A stretch of DNA of 64,000 nt from NCBI RefSeq assembly GCF_014836845.1, contig NZ_JACSQA010000006.1, positions 62,001-126,000 on the forward strand, given 5' to 3'. This DNA comes from Ureibacillus galli. GTDB lineage: Bacteria > Bacillota > Bacilli > Bacillales_A > Planococcaceae. The position numbers were made by a program, and so were the translations under genes. The notes beneath the pieces are model-generated. The model worked only from the letters and a program-made list of their open reading frames with translations, was not told where the DNA came from and did no database searches. Positions 44,204 through 54,243 of the stretch are shown piece after piece. The number at the start of each line of letters is the position of its first letter. Positions within the stretch are counted from its first letter, which is position 1.

Positions 44204-45949
44204 TTATTGTTGGGCATCTTCTGCCAAGGCTGTGAAGATTACACCTAATCCGTACGCACCTGCATCTGGATAACCTAAACTACGTTCGCCGACAGTGCCT
44301 GCACGTCCCATTCGTGCAACAATATGTTTAGTAGATTCGGCACCTTTAACGGCTGCTTGTGCACCACGAGTGAAGCTTTCAGCAAATGTTGCACCTTCAT
44401 TTGCAGCATCAACCCAAGCATCAACACACGGTACAAGGGCATCAATTAACGTTTTATCTCCGACAACAGCACCGCGTCCAAATGAACGTTCACCAGTTGT
44501 TTGAATTCCATTAACCGCTGCTTGCAGCATTTGTGCAAAATCAGAAACCGTTAAATATTCCTTACCTTCAATGGCTTTTCCAGCTGAGCGGAAAGCAGAT
44601 CCCCAAATCGGACCAGATGCACCGCCACAATGCTCCATGATAACGATTGAGCAATTTGATAAAAAGGCACTCATTGAAGATGCGGAGATAAGCTCGGACC
44701 ATTCGCGTTTTAATTGTTTAAATCCTTTTGCGATACTCGTTCCAAAGTCACCATCACCTGCATGGGCATCAAGCTCACAGAAAGGTACTTCGTTTTCGAT
44801 AATGACCTCGCTCATTTTATCGATGTAATAGTGTAAATTCTCTAATGTAAATTGTTCGCCTTGGATTTTAGCAAACTGTTTCTCCGTTTCCACTTTAAAT
44901 GAAGGTTCTATTGTTGTAGTTGTTTGTTCTGATTGAACCATCTGAATCGGTGCAGCTTCTCCGTCTACTTTTAATGCAGGTGTAGATGCAGGAGCGTCTA
45001 AATATTGTTTTAGTTCGTCATCTAATTTTAAAATCGATAAAGAAGTACCCGCCATATCGATGCTCGTCATATAATTACCTACAAATACGCGATGAACGTG
45101 GACGCCTTTTTCAAAGAGTGAACGAATAACACTATTGTTAAAAACATATAGCTCCTGAAGTGGTGTCGAACCAAAGCCATTCACTAATACAGCTACTTCC
45201 TTAACTTCGCCTAAGTCTTTTAATAAGTCATTTACCATTCGATCAGCTAACGCATCCGCAGTCATCATTTTTTCACGACGGATACCCGGCTCACCATGAA
45301 TTCCAACGCCATATTCCATTTCGTCTTGTTCTAATGTGAAGGTTGGTGTCCCTTTAGCTGGAACAGTACACGACGTCAGTGCAAAACCGATGCTACGAAC
45401 TTGTGACGCCGCTTTTTCAGCAATCTTTTTAACTGTTGCAAGGTCAAATCCAAGCTCAGCAGCAGCCCCTGCAATTTTATGGACAAATATCGTACCTGCA
45501 ACTCCGCGGCGTCCAACCGTATATAAGCTATCTTCAACAGCGATGTCGTCATCCACTTTTACGTAGTCTACTAAAATGCCGTCTTCTGCAGCAAGTGCGG
45601 CACCGTTTTTAAAATTCATCATGTCACCGGAGTAGTTTTTAATAATCATTAAAACACCAGTGTCAGTTGCTACTTGTTTAATTGCTTGATAGACTTGAAT
45701 TTGAGATGGGGAAGCAAAGACCTCTCCGCAAACTGCTGCATCAAGCATTCCAGTTCCTACAAATCCTGCATGGGCTGGCTCATGACCGCTTCCACCACCA
45801 CTAATTACGCTTACTTTATTTTCTTTCTTTTTACGTCGAGAAATCACTTTATATTTTCCATTTAATTGAAGTTCTGGGTGAGCTAGTACAAGTCCATGAC
45901 ACATTTCCATTACTAAATGTTCTGTTTGATTCAATAATTTTTTCAACAA
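44204..45949 (-). CDS. Dihydroxyacetone kinase, fused DhaK-DhaL
   Basis: A 581-residue ATP-dependent glycerone kinase. The N-terminal DhaK domain has GGGSGHEPAHAGFVG and the histidine that covalently binds the substrate, H218 in GVGIHGEPG. The C-terminal DhaL domain, near residue 395, has the Mg-ATP motif LDAHAGDGDFGTS and later GGASGPIWGSAF and GARTGRG-like glycine loops (MGRAGTVGERS). Both halves are complete, so it should convert dihydroxyacetone to DHAP without the PTS. The start is TTG with AAGGAGG upstream; the next codon is also TTG, so the exact start can differ by one residue. Confidence 0.93.
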   Translation of the reverse strand: MLKKLLNQTEHLVMEMCHGLVLAHPELQLNGKYKVISRRKKKENKVSVISGGGSGHEPAHAGFVGTGMLDAAVCGEVFASPSQIQVYQAIKQVATDTGVLMIIKNYSGDMMNFKNGAALAAEDGILVDYVKVDDDIAVEDSLYTVGRRGVAGTIFVHKIAGAAAELGFDLATVKKIAEKAASQVRSIGFALTSCTVPAKGTPTFTLEQDEMEYGVGIHGEPGIRREKMMTADALADRMVNDLLKDLGEVKEVAVLVNGFGSTPLQELYVFNNSVIRSLFEKGVHVHRVFVGNYMTSIDMAGTSLSILKLDDELKQYLDAPASTPALKVDGEAAPIQMVQSEQTTTTIEPSFKVETEKQFAKIQGEQFTLENLHYYIDKMSEVIIENEVPFCELDAHAGDGDFGTSIAKGFKQLKREWSELISASSMSAFLSNCSIVIMEHCGGASGPIWGSAFRSAGKAIEGKEYLTVSDFAQMLQAAVNGIQTTGERSFGRGAVVGDKTLIDALVPCVDAWVDAANEGATFAESFTRGAQAAVKGAESTKHIVARMGRAGTVGERSLGYPDAGAYGLGVIFTALAEDAQQ

Positions 45950-46174
45950 AAAAACCTCCTTTTTTGTAAAACCTTAACTTGTCCTACTCTTAAATAATAC
46001 CTGATATTTTGACTTTTGAGGATGAAAAGAGGAGCAGTGTTACGAATTAAAACGCTTTTACGCCCCGTTTAGTTGCAGGTGGCTACGAATACAAGAAAGT
46101 GTTCTCATGTCTATTATTCCGACATAAAATTATATTCAGAAGTAGAAAAAACTATACGAAAAGTAGGTTATAGG

Positions 46175-46993
46175 ATGAATATTAAAACGATTGACACATG
46201 TACACTAGGAGATATCATTACGATTTGGAATGAAGGATTTTCAAATTACTTTGTACCAGTTCACGTTGATCTAAATAGCTTTATTAAGCGTCTGGCGAAT
46301 GAAGATTTACGTGTTGGATCTTCCTTTGTCGCGGAAGAGGACGGGGCACTACAAGGAATTCTACTAAATGGCTTTCGTGAAAATGACGGAGAAGTAGTGG
46401 CATGGAATGGTGGGACTGCTGTACATCCGAAGGCTAGAAGAAAAGGTGTAGGGCGAATGCTCCTCGAAAAAAGTATCGAAGAATATAAAGAGCACAATGT
46501 CAAACGGGCAAGCCTTGAAGCAATTAAAGGAAATACAGCGGCGATTTTACTTTATGAGAATCTAGGTTACAAAATAAAGGATGAACTTATTTTCTTTAAA
46601 GGGAATGTTGAAAAGAAGTCTACTATAAATGTTGAGTTTACACGTCCAGAATTACTACCTCAGTTAACCATATATAATCAAGACGTTCCGTGGCAATGCC
46701 ATGTGAAAAGTAACTTATCTGCTCAAGTTGCCGTGTTTTTCGATCAACTTCATAACCCGATTGGTTATACGTTATTTCAACAAACAAATGGTGAGACGAA
46801 AATTATACAATTTGAAGTACTGGATACTGTTACAAAAGATGAATTTTGTGCAATGCTAGCTGTCATAACAGAAGGTGGAAATTTTACAACAGTTAATACT
46901 CCTCTTTCTTCACAAGCAGCTAAATTTTTCATTAGCTTAAATACGGAAGAAGTTATACGTCAAGTATGGATGGAAAAAGAGATGGATAGATAA
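46175..46993 (+). CDS. GNAT-family N-acetyltransferase
   Basis: A 272-residue protein with one clear GNAT domain: NGGTAVHPKARRKGVGRMLL is motif A with the acetyl-CoA pyrophosphate loop, and LYENLGYKI is motif B. The C-terminal 120 residues form a second, degenerate GNAT-like part. The ATG at 46175 (TAGGTTATAGG upstream) is preferred over an in-frame ATG at 46073. Substrate unknown. Confidence 0.85.
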   Translation: MNIKTIDTCTLGDIITIWNEGFSNYFVPVHVDLNSFIKRLANEDLRVGSSFVAEEDGALQGILLNGFRENDGEVVAWNGGTAVHPKARRKGVGRMLLEKSIEEYKEHNVKRASLEAIKGNTAAILLYENLGYKIKDELIFFKGNVEKKSTINVEFTRPELLPQLTIYNQDVPWQCHVKSNLSAQVAVFFDQLHNPIGYTLFQQTNGETKIIQFEVLDTVTKDEFCAMLAVITEGGNFTTVNTPLSSQAAKFFISLNTEEVIRQVWMEKEMDR

Positions 46994-47080
46994 GCTTTAT
47001 ATACAACTTTTTGCGAATATTAGAATAAGGGATTTATAGTAAATTAACGACAACTTTAATATTTCCACTTTATAAATTTT

Positions 47081-47112
47081 ACGTCGAGATAGCTTATCTC
47101 GGCGTTTTTTTG
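47081..47112 (+). terminator. Terminator after the GNAT gene
   Basis: ACGTCGAGATA pairs with TATCTCGGCGT (one wobble) around GCT and is followed by T7. Confidence 0.85.
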
Positions 47113-47211
47113 TTAATTAAAAAAGAGAAATTATTTTTTGACGATGCAATTTAGTATCAGAATATAATTTCCGATGGGGTGACATACTGAAGTTAAAAAG
47201 GAGTGAAAAAG

Positions 47212-48231
47212 ATGGTAAAACTGAAACCGATTAAATTAAGTTCATATAAACAAGATCCTACCGAAAAACTAACATCGACTGAAATGGGTAAACTTTGGGC
47301 TAGTTATATGGGAAATAGTATGGCTAAATGTATTTTGCTTTATTATCTTCAGCACGTTAAGGATGAGGATATCAAAACTTTGGTAGAAAATGCGTTAACT
47401 TTAAGTGAAGATTTTTTAAAAACAACTAAAGATATCTTTACGAAAGAAAATATACCGATTCCTAAAGGCTTTTCAGAAGAAGATGTAAATTTAGAGGCCC
47501 CTCGTCTTTTTCAAGATGAATTTTATGTCCATTATTTAAAATATACTTCAAAAGCTGGTATGAGTATTTATAATGTAGCGATACCTCTTGTATATAGAAA
47601 AGATGTAAAGGAATTTTTTAGATACTGTATGGAGGCTACTTTAGATTTAATGGAACAAACGAATGAAATCTTAATGCATAAAGGGCTTATCATGAAACCA
47701 CCACTCATACCAATTCCAGAAAAGGTTCAGTTTGTTCATCAGGATTTTTTAAACGGTTACTTTGGACATGTACGACCATTGCATGCGTTAGAAATTACCC
47801 ATCTTTACGATATTATTGAAAGTAATACGACGAGTAAGGCCCTGATTCATGCATTTGCCCAAGTAGTGAAGGATGAAAAAATTCGAAAATTATTTGAAAA
47901 AGGTGAAGACATTACAACGAAAAGTATCGAAAATAATATGAAGAAACTATATGAAGAAAATTTACCTTCTCCATCTTTTCATAACGATCTTGTAACATCG
48001 TCTACTTTTTCACCATTTTCAGATAAGCTAATGTTATTTCATAAGTTAGATATGTTTACTTTAAAAATTAGAGCTTTAGGAAATGCGTTAGCAGTAGACG
48101 GAAGACGTGATATCGGATTAACTTATTCAAAAGCTTTATTGAGAAATGCTAGTTTTGTTCATGAGGCTTCAAGCATTATGATTGAGAAAGGTTGGTTTGA
48201 ACAAATACCAACTGCACCTGATAGAAAAAAA
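47212..48231 (+). CDS. DUF3231 family protein
   Basis: About 340 residues made of two homologous helical domains of the ferritin-like/CotF type. The first starts TSTEMGKLWASYMGNSMAKC, the second ALEITHLYDIIESNTTSKAL; both keep the pattern of long helices. DUF3231 proteins are found in spore-forming Bacillales and are often near-spore or stress proteins; the function is not known. The ATG at 47212 is preferred because AAGGAG lies 8 bases upstream; GTG at 47203 overlaps that site. A possible promoter TTGACG (47138) with TATAAT (47163) has an unusually long 19-bp spacer. The stop is at 48232-48234. Confidence 0.85.
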
Positions 48232-48234
48232 TAA

Positions 48235-48741
48235 ATGTTAACTAAAAAGTAAAACAATATATTATGGAGCAAAATCTTTATAAGGGTGTATTTTTATACC
48301 TTCTTACCATTTGTTTTATCATTATTTTTTGTTACTGGTGGACTCATTTATTCCGTAAGATACAATGATTTAAAATAACGTAAAAGGAAAAAGTCTTAAA
48401 ACCTTATGACTATCGGGTTTTAGGGCTTTTTTGCATCAACTACTCATTAAAGTGTACGGATGAAAATTGGGTTAGGTGATGAACTTAGTTGGTATGTTGA
48501 ATTACAGTTGAAAAGCCAACTTTGCATTTGAAAGATTAATACTAAAACATCCCGTTTTAAGAAAAGTTCGAATTTTTAACAGTCCAATAGAATTGCATCA
48601 CCAATTATTAGAAATTGTCTATTAATTGAGGATCCATTTTATTAGAAATTGCTATAACAGTTTTAATTAGCCTTGAATTTCCATTTACACTATTTCCCAT
48701 TATTTTTAAAAACTATATAATACTAGAAGGAGATGATGTCG
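48235..48741 (+). other. Intergenic region with possible very small membrane ORF and a terminator
   Basis: From 48283 (GTG, ATAAGG upstream) one frame reads VYFYTFLPFVLSLFFVTGG and LIYSVRYNDLK before a stop, a single-helix protein of about 31 residues; an overlapping frame from ATG at 48264 is also open for 34 codons. I cannot decide whether either is real. After the terminator at 48390 nothing is seen up to the nuclease gene. Confidence 0.35.
48390..48435 (+). terminator. Hairpin terminator
   Basis: AAGTCTTAAAACC pairs with GGTTTTAGGGCTT (two mismatches), followed by T6. Confidence 0.7.
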
Positions 48742-49923
48742 ATGACTATAAATTTTCTTATCCAAGAAATCTCGGGAATACACAATAAAAACGAACTTAT
48801 TAAGCGAAAAACTGGCGGTTATTATAATATTTTCGAAATCGCAGGGATTGCCACTGATGAGGTAAAGATGTGCAGAGTGATTTATGATCTAATAAATCCA
48901 AAGGGGAGACATTCTCAAGGAAATACATATTTAAAACTTTTTATTGAACACGTGTTAAAACTTCACATACCTCTACTGGAAAATGTACAAGTCTATCGTG
49001 AACTGCTGATAGAAAAAAACCGACGAATTGATTTATTTATTGAAGCAAAAGGTTATAAAATACCTATAGAAGTAAAAATTAATGCTCGCGATCAGGAAAA
49101 TCAATGTGAAGATTATGCAAAAGTCGCACTTAATTCAAATGTTTATTATTTAACAAAATTTGGCACAATGCCTTCAACATATAGTAGTAAAGACCAAAAT
49201 ATAGTCACTCCCATTTCTTTTGCTCATGATATTTTACTTTGGTTAAAAAAATGCCTCGAACAAAGCGATACCATTAAACTAGCTCCTATTAGAGAAGTAT
49301 TATTACAACTAATCGTAGTAATTAAAAAATTCACTGGACAGATGGAGGATGAAAATCAAATGGATATTAAAACAGTTTTGACCTCATCACCAGAATCGAT
49401 GAAAAGTGCATTTGCCATTGAACAAAGTTTATCGGTTATAAAATTAGATAAGTTAAAGTCTATTTTTAATGAAATTGAGAAAAGGATTGGAAAAGAAAAA
49501 CTCCAAAATGAATATGATTGGGAATTTAATAACTATAAAAGACATAATACATATTATTCATCAAAAAGTTATACGTATCCAGGAATCAGTTACCCATATA
49601 AAACAAATATAAGGCCTGGTATCGATATTTGGTTCCGAATAGAGTTAGAGGATTATATTTTTGCTGGCTTTGTTGTGGCGAATAATGGGAAACTTGAGGA
49701 TCAAAAGTTGACAGAAAAGGAAATTAAAAAATGCTTGCCACATATTGTACCAAAGATAGATAGCTATTGGGCGTATTGGGAGTATCTACCCAATGATGAG
49801 GATGCTCCAAATTTTAAGTATCCAGAGGAAAATGATCTATATTTCAAACTTTATGATGATCGATATTATGAGAATTTTATAAACGAATGTATTAAAAAAA
49901 TTAATATGATTTTCAATTCATGA
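48742..49923 (+). CDS. PD-(D/E)XK nuclease family protein
   Basis: A 393-residue protein of the PDDEXK_4 type. The nuclease core is RRIDLFIEAKGYKIPIEVKI, giving the D...ExK triad (D in IDLF, E and K in IEVKI), preceded by the glutamate in the helix before it and followed by ARDQENQCEDYAK. The C-terminal half is a separate mixed domain rich in aromatic residues (WFRIELEDYIFAGFVV, SYWAYWEYLP) that may bind nucleic acid or a partner. The ATG at 48742 fits AAGGAG at 9 bases. It is followed by a DUF4304 gene. A defence or addiction role is possible but unproven. Confidence 0.85.
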   Translation: MTINFLIQEISGIHNKNELIKRKTGGYYNIFEIAGIATDEVKMCRVIYDLINPKGRHSQGNTYLKLFIEHVLKLHIPLLENVQVYRELLIEKNRRIDLFIEAKGYKIPIEVKINARDQENQCEDYAKVALNSNVYYLTKFGTMPSTYSSKDQNIVTPISFAHDILLWLKKCLEQSDTIKLAPIREVLLQLIVVIKKFTGQMEDENQMDIKTVLTSSPESMKSAFAIEQSLSVIKLDKLKSIFNEIEKRIGKEKLQNEYDWEFNNYKRHNTYYSSKSYTYPGISYPYKTNIRPGIDIWFRIELEDYIFAGFVVANNGKLEDQKLTEKEIKKCLPHIVPKIDSYWAYWEYLPNDEDAPNFKYPEENDLYFKLYDDRYYENFINECIKKINMIFNS

Positions 49924-49979
49924 TTAAAATATTTACTTGTTAGCAAACAACTATTGAAATGTAGAGGAGAATATTTACA

Positions 49980-50390
49980 ATGGCTTCAAATAGTCGTCTC
50001 TCTATCAATAATGCCTTAAAAAAGATTGTAGTTCCATATTTAAGAGAGCAAGGTTTTAAAGGTTCATTCCCACACTTTAGGAGAAAAAATGATGATAATA
50101 TCGACTTGATTACTTTTCAATTTAATCGATATGGTGGTTCCTTTGTTGTCGAATTAGCCGTTTGTGGAATAGATGGGGTAACGATGAGTTGGGGAGAAGA
50201 AATACCGACAAATAAAGTAACTGCCCATGATGTAAATAAACGCTATCGGCTTGGAGGAGCGAAATCAGATGACCATTGGTTTGACTATGAAAATGCAAAA
50301 GTCGAAGAAGATTTTGAGTTAGTTGCATTAAAAGTAAAGAGTTTACTACATGTGTCTGACCGTCAGTGGATGAAAAACCTTTTTAAATAA
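49980..50390 (+). CDS. DUF4304 domain-containing protein
   Basis: A 136-residue soluble protein with the DUF4304 pattern: LKKIVVPYLREQGFKGSFPH, RRKNDDNIDLITFQFNRYGG, SFVVELAVCG and the late aromatic DDHWFDY. The family is often found as an orphan or immunity-like gene. It starts 56 bp after the nuclease gene on the same strand (GAGGAGAATATTTACA before the ATG). The pairing could be meaningful. Confidence 0.8.
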   Translation: MASNSRLSINNALKKIVVPYLREQGFKGSFPHFRRKNDDNIDLITFQFNRYGGSFVVELAVCGIDGVTMSWGEEIPTNKVTAHDVNKRYRLGGAKSDDHWFDYENAKVEEDFELVALKVKSLLHVSDRQWMKNLFK

Positions 50391-50607
50391 AAACTGACCA
50401 ATATTTTTGTAAGAGACAGGTTCTGTGTAAATGTAACACGTTAAGAATGGTGGTCCTTCCAAGTTGTAACGAATGGAGTAAATTGCTTGAAAACGTCCTG
50501 TATTAAGCAGAGGAACCTTCGAGATTGATACGAGCAACCATAGGATTCCTTTATGAGACGTAGCGAAGGTAACCATATTTAGTTTATAAATTACTGATTA
50601 CGCATAA

Positions 50608-50656
50608 ATACCCTGTAAGATGGACTTTAACAGTCTGTCTTACAGGGTATTTTTTA
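50608..50656. terminator. Bidirectional terminator between DUF4304 and EamA genes
   Basis: ATACCCTGTAAGA pairs with TCTTACAGGGTAT over a larger loop that itself pairs (ACTTTAACAGT); a T-run follows on the plus strand. Confidence 0.75.
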
Positions 50657-51571
50657 TTATACTATGCTATCTTTCGTTTTTAATGATTGTCTTCGATTTT
50701 GTAATAGTGTCGGCAACATCATTCCGAAAAGAACTAGAACAATCCCAATAATTTGTACCCATGTTAACGCTTCATGTAAGACAATTACAGAAACAATTAT
50801 TGCAACCGGTAGCTCGATAGCACTTAAAATGGAAGCTATACCGCCACCAACTTTTGGAACTGCAATTGTAAATAAAATAATGGGTAAAATAATTCCGAAG
50901 AAGCCAAGTGTTAAACCAAAATATAATAGGCTTGTACTAAACAGTTTTCCATTCGTAACAATTTCTGGTGCTTGGAAAACAAGTACGATGAGCATCGAAA
51001 ATAAGGACATGATTGTCATTCGACCAATTGTTGAAATCCCTTCCACTTGTTTCGAGTTAAACTGCATAAAGCAAGCAAAACTAAATGCAGCTGCTAAACC
51101 GAATGCCCATCCTCTCCAATCTAGTCCACTTAAATCAACATCTAAAATGCCAGCAGCTAAAATTGTACCCGCGACTAAAAAGACGAGGGAAATAAGTTCG
51201 GGTCTCGTCGGACGGCGACGGTGAATAATACAATCTAAAAATAAACCAATCCAAGTAAACTGGAATAACATAACAACTGCAAGAGACGCTGGTAAGTAAT
51301 GGACGGCTTGTCCATATATGATGCCCGTTGTACCTGTAAGGAAACCAGAAATCATGATAACAATAAAGCCTTTTAACGAAATTTTTGGTAAAGCACGTTG
51401 CGTAATCACAGATAAAATAATGGCCAATAAAAAACCTATTACATATTGACTTGTTACAGCCTCTGCCGTTGTAAAACCATGTTCCATGGCTAGTTTAATT
51501 ATAGTAGATAGAATCCCATAAGAGCTTGAACCAATGACGATGAGTAAGGGATATATTAAATTTTTATTCAT
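50657..51571 (-). CDS. EamA/DMT-family transporter
   Basis: A 304-residue transporter with ten membrane helices in two EamA repeats (GSSSYGILSTIIKLAMEHG in the first, AFGLAAAFSFACFMQFNSKQ and the second ending in VLFGMMLPTLLQNR). Members export amino acids, purines or other metabolites; the substrate cannot be told. It is divergent from a Crp/Fnr regulator gene with a palindrome between them, an arrangement that suggests local control. Confidence 0.85.
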   Translation of the reverse strand: MNKNLIYPLLIVIGSSSYGILSTIIKLAMEHGFTTAEAVTSQYVIGFLLAIILSVITQRALPKISLKGFIVIMISGFLTGTTGIIYGQAVHYLPASLAVVMLFQFTWIGLFLDCIIHRRRPTRPELISLVFLVAGTILAAGILDVDLSGLDWRGWAFGLAAAFSFACFMQFNSKQVEGISTIGRMTIMSLFSMLIVLVFQAPEIVTNGKLFSTSLLYFGLTLGFFGIILPIILFTIAVPKVGGGIASILSAIELPVAIIVSVIVLHEALTWVQIIGIVLVLFGMMLPTLLQNRRQSLKTKDSIV

Positions 51572-51656
51572 CTAAACACCTCAATACTTTCAATATAAAC
51601 TAGTGGCAACAGAATTTGTTTGCACTTATTATTAACATCATCATAACAATTACGCC

Positions 51657-51679
51657 TATAATGAAAAGGACATATGTCC
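51657..51679 (+). promoter_or_regulatory. Promoter -10 box and palindrome GGACATATGTCC in front of the Crp/Fnr gene
   Basis: TATAAT (51657-51662), with TTAACA at 51632-51637 as a poor -35 at 19 bp, is followed directly by the perfect 12-bp palindrome GGACATATGTCC (51668-51679). Placed at about +1 to +17 it would suit repression. The binder may be the Crp/Fnr protein itself. Confidence 0.55.
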
Positions 51680-51695
51680 AAAAAGGGGTTATTAT

Positions 51696-52388
51696 ATGCA
51701 AATAATTAGAGATTCGTTACTTTTACGTGACAAATTAATGAAATATGAGCTCCATAAGATTTTTGAGCAGTATGAGCAGCGACCATTTAAGTTGCTTTCA
51801 TATGAGGCAGGTGAAACGATATTACGGGAAGGTGCAGAGGCAGAGTATTTACTGTATTTAGTAGAAGGGAGAGTAAAGGCAACATCGAGTATAGAAACGG
51901 GGAAATCATTACTATTGCGATTTAATCATCCCCTCGCTTTAATAGGCGATTTGGAGCTTATCCGCCATATGCCAATACAATCCCAAATAACTGCAGTAAC
52001 AGAATGTCTTTGTATCGCTCTACCGTTTGATTATATTTATAAAAATGAAATGGAAAATACCGCTTTTTTGCAAGATCTTTTAAAGCATTTAAGCTACAAA
52101 CTACAAACGATTACTACCTCATCCCGTGTCAATTTACTAGCATCTGTTGAAAATCGACTTGCAAGTTTTTTATTATCGATTTCGACACCGGGAAATGAAT
52201 TTGGAACTGAGCTTCAGACGGGGAATACGAGGGAAATAGCAGATTTGCTTGGAACGACCCATCGCCATTTAAATCGAGTGATACATGACTTAACAGAAAA
52301 AGGAATTATTGAAAAAACTCGTCATACTATTCGTATATTGAATTATGAAAAGTTAAAGGAAATATCCCAAGGGCTTCGGTATGAATAA
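51696..52388 (+). CDS. Crp/Fnr-family transcriptional regulator (YeiL-like)
   Basis: A 230-residue regulator: cyclic-nucleotide-binding beta-roll (ILREGAEAEYLLYLVEGRVK and SLLLRFNHPLALIGDLELI), dimer helix, and a Crp helix-turn-helix (TREIADLLGTTHRHLNRVIHDLTEKGIIEK). There are no iron-sulfur cysteines as in Fnr and the cAMP-contact arginine motif is not seen, so the signal is unknown. The arrangement divergent to an EamA exporter is typical of YeiL-type regulators. AAGGGG precedes the ATG. Confidence 0.85.
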   Translation: MQIIRDSLLLRDKLMKYELHKIFEQYEQRPFKLLSYEAGETILREGAEAEYLLYLVEGRVKATSSIETGKSLLLRFNHPLALIGDLELIRHMPIQSQITAVTECLCIALPFDYIYKNEMENTAFLQDLLKHLSYKLQTITTSSRVNLLASVENRLASFLLSISTPGNEFGTELQTGNTREIADLLGTTHRHLNRVIHDLTEKGIIEKTRHTIRILNYEKLKEISQGLRYE

Positions 52389-52528
52389 AACGATATTCGT
52401 TTGAGAAACATCCTTCCTAAAGATGTGAAGAATTCATTGTAGCATTATATAGATTTAAATAGAGATCCTTTTTACATATAGTTTTTAATCATAATCCAGC
52501 ACGGACCTTAAAATCAAAACAATAGTCA

Positions 52529-52912
52529 TCACTTATCCAATAGAAGCTGACCGTTTTCGCAATTCAAAGCATCCATATGATAATCATTTTTAGAAAATAT
52601 AAACGTCCATGGCATACTTACTTTTGGTGGTATGGACAAAGCGGGAATTGTAAATTCCTTTTCTGCAACGACTTTTTCTATCGTTCGGTATACTAAATGT
52701 GTATTATGGAACGTCAACATCGAATCGGAAAAGTTATGTACTAATACGGTTATTAACAGTTCATTTCGATAGTTGAGTGATTTTCGTACTGGGGAGAACA
52801 ATACTCCGGAACTTTTCTGTTCCTTTGTTATATTAAAAATTTCTTCAATCGTATTACGATCTTGAGTAGATAATGCTTTATTCCAAGAGCGTTCAAATTG
52901 TAATTGTTGCAT
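52529..52912 (-). CDS. SLAP domain-containing protein
   Basis: A 127-residue protein matching the SLAP (S-layer assembly/accessory) domain family: LQFERSWNKALSTQDRNTIE at the start and IPALSIPPKVSMPWTFIFSK near the end. It has no signal peptide, so it is probably a cytoplasmic member. Such domains occur in Bacillales with an accessory Sec system, but also as single proteins like this. TTTAAAGAGGAGG precedes the ATG on the minus strand. Confidence 0.75.
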   Translation of the reverse strand: MQQLQFERSWNKALSTQDRNTIEEIFNITKEQKSSGVLFSPVRKSLNYRNELLITVLVHNFSDSMLTFHNTHLVYRTIEKVVAEKEFTIPALSIPPKVSMPWTFIFSKNDYHMDALNCENGQLLLDK

Positions 52913-53065
52913 GGGAAACCTCCTCTTTAAGTTAAGTGTAATATCATAATTTGAATAGCAAAGATTGTATCATAAAATTAAACGCATCGTGGTAAAAATA
53001 TAGTATAATAACATTTTGAAACTATCAGGATATCCTGTAAATATGTATGATAGGTGGAACGTAAG

Positions 53066-54028
53066 ATGAAATACCAAGTTTTATTATATTATCACTATAC
53101 AACAATTGAAAATCCAGAAGCCTTTGCAGAAGAACATTTACAAGCGTGTAACGACCTAAACTTAAAAGGTCGAGTTCTTGTTGCAAAAGAAGGGATTAAT
53201 GGGACTGTTTCTGGGACAATTGATGATACAAATGCTTATATGGACATGATGAAAAAAGATCCATTGTTTGAAGGGATTGTGTTTAAAGTCGATGCAGCAG
53301 AAGGTCATGCTTTCAAAAAGATGAAATGCCGACCACGTCGTGAACTGGTTAATTTAAGTTTGGAGGACGATGTAAATCCAAAAGAAATCACGGGCCGCTA
53401 CCTTTCACCAGCTGAATTTATGGAGGAAATGCAACGGGAAGATACGGTTGTTTTAGATGTGCGTAATACTTATGAATATGATGTCGGTCATTTCCGTGGG
53501 GCGATACGCCCTGAAGTAGAAACATTCCGTGATACGCCAGCGTGGGTCCGGGCGAACAAAAAATTATTCGAAGGGAAACGGGTATTAACTTATTGTACAG
53601 GCGGTATCCGTTGTGAAAAATTCTCTGGTTGGTTAAAACGAGAAGGTATCGGAGAAGATGTTGGTCAATTACATGGTGGGATTGCCACATATAGTAAAGA
53701 TCCTGTTACAAAAGGTAGGCTTTGGGATGGGCAAATGTACGTTTTTGATGAGCGGATTACAGTGCCGATTAACCAAGTAGAACATGTTGTTGTCGGAAAA
53801 GATTATTATGACGGTACACCATGTGAACGTTATATTAAATGTGCCAACCCTGAATGTAACAAACATATACTTGCATCGGAAGAAAATGAAGCCAAACATC
53901 TTGGTGGTTGTTCGCTAGAGTGTGCAAAGCATCCTCGTAATCGCTATATTGCTAAACACAATCTTTCAGAAGGTTACGTGAAAGAAGTGATGGAACAATT
54001 AGAAGAGCGATTTGGAACATCTATATAA
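53066..54028 (+). CDS. trhO: tRNA uridine(34) hydroxylase TrhO (rhodanese-like)
   Basis: A 320-residue enzyme making 5-hydroxyuridine at the tRNA wobble base with molecular oxygen. It has the acylphosphatase-like N-terminus ([19 protein letters not shown]), the rhodanese domain with [17 protein letters not shown] and the active cysteine in [16 protein letters not shown], then a C-terminal cysteine-rich part ([21 protein letters not shown]). The ATG at 53066 fits AGGTGG at 8 bases; a GTG at 53054 lies in that site. Regulation not evident. Confidence 0.93.
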   Translation: MKYQVLLYYHYTTIENPEAFAEEHLQACNDLNLKGRVLVAKEGINGTVSGTIDDTNAYMDMMKKDPLFEGIVFKVDAAEGHAFKKMKCRPRRELVNLSLEDDVNPKEITGRYLSPAEFMEEMQREDTVVLDVRNTYEYDVGHFRGAIRPEVETFRDTPAWVRANKKLFEGKRVLTYCTGGIRCEKFSGWLKREGIGEDVGQLHGGIATYSKDPVTKGRLWDGQMYVFDERITVPINQVEHVVVGKDYYDGTPCERYIKCANPECNKHILASEENEAKHLGGCSLECAKHPRNRYIAKHNLSEGYVKEVMEQLEERFGTSI

Positions 54029-54049
54029 TTAAAAAACATTGGAACAAGT

Positions 54050-54098
54050 AAAGCTAATCAATTAATTTGGAAACAAATTAGTCGATTAGCTTTTTTTG
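54050..54098 (+). terminator. Terminator after trhO
   Basis: AAGCTAATC with inner ATTTG pairs with CAAAT and GATTAGCTT, followed by T7. Confidence 0.85.
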
Positions 54099-54243
54099 TA
54101 AAAGGAATCACAACGAACAGTTATGATGTCGATATAGCAGGAATATAATAAGTGGTACAGTGATCGTCTAATTTCGGATTGCATGACTTGTAACTGCTTC
54201 TGACTGGTGAAGGACAGAAAATGATACGAAGGAAGTGTAATGT

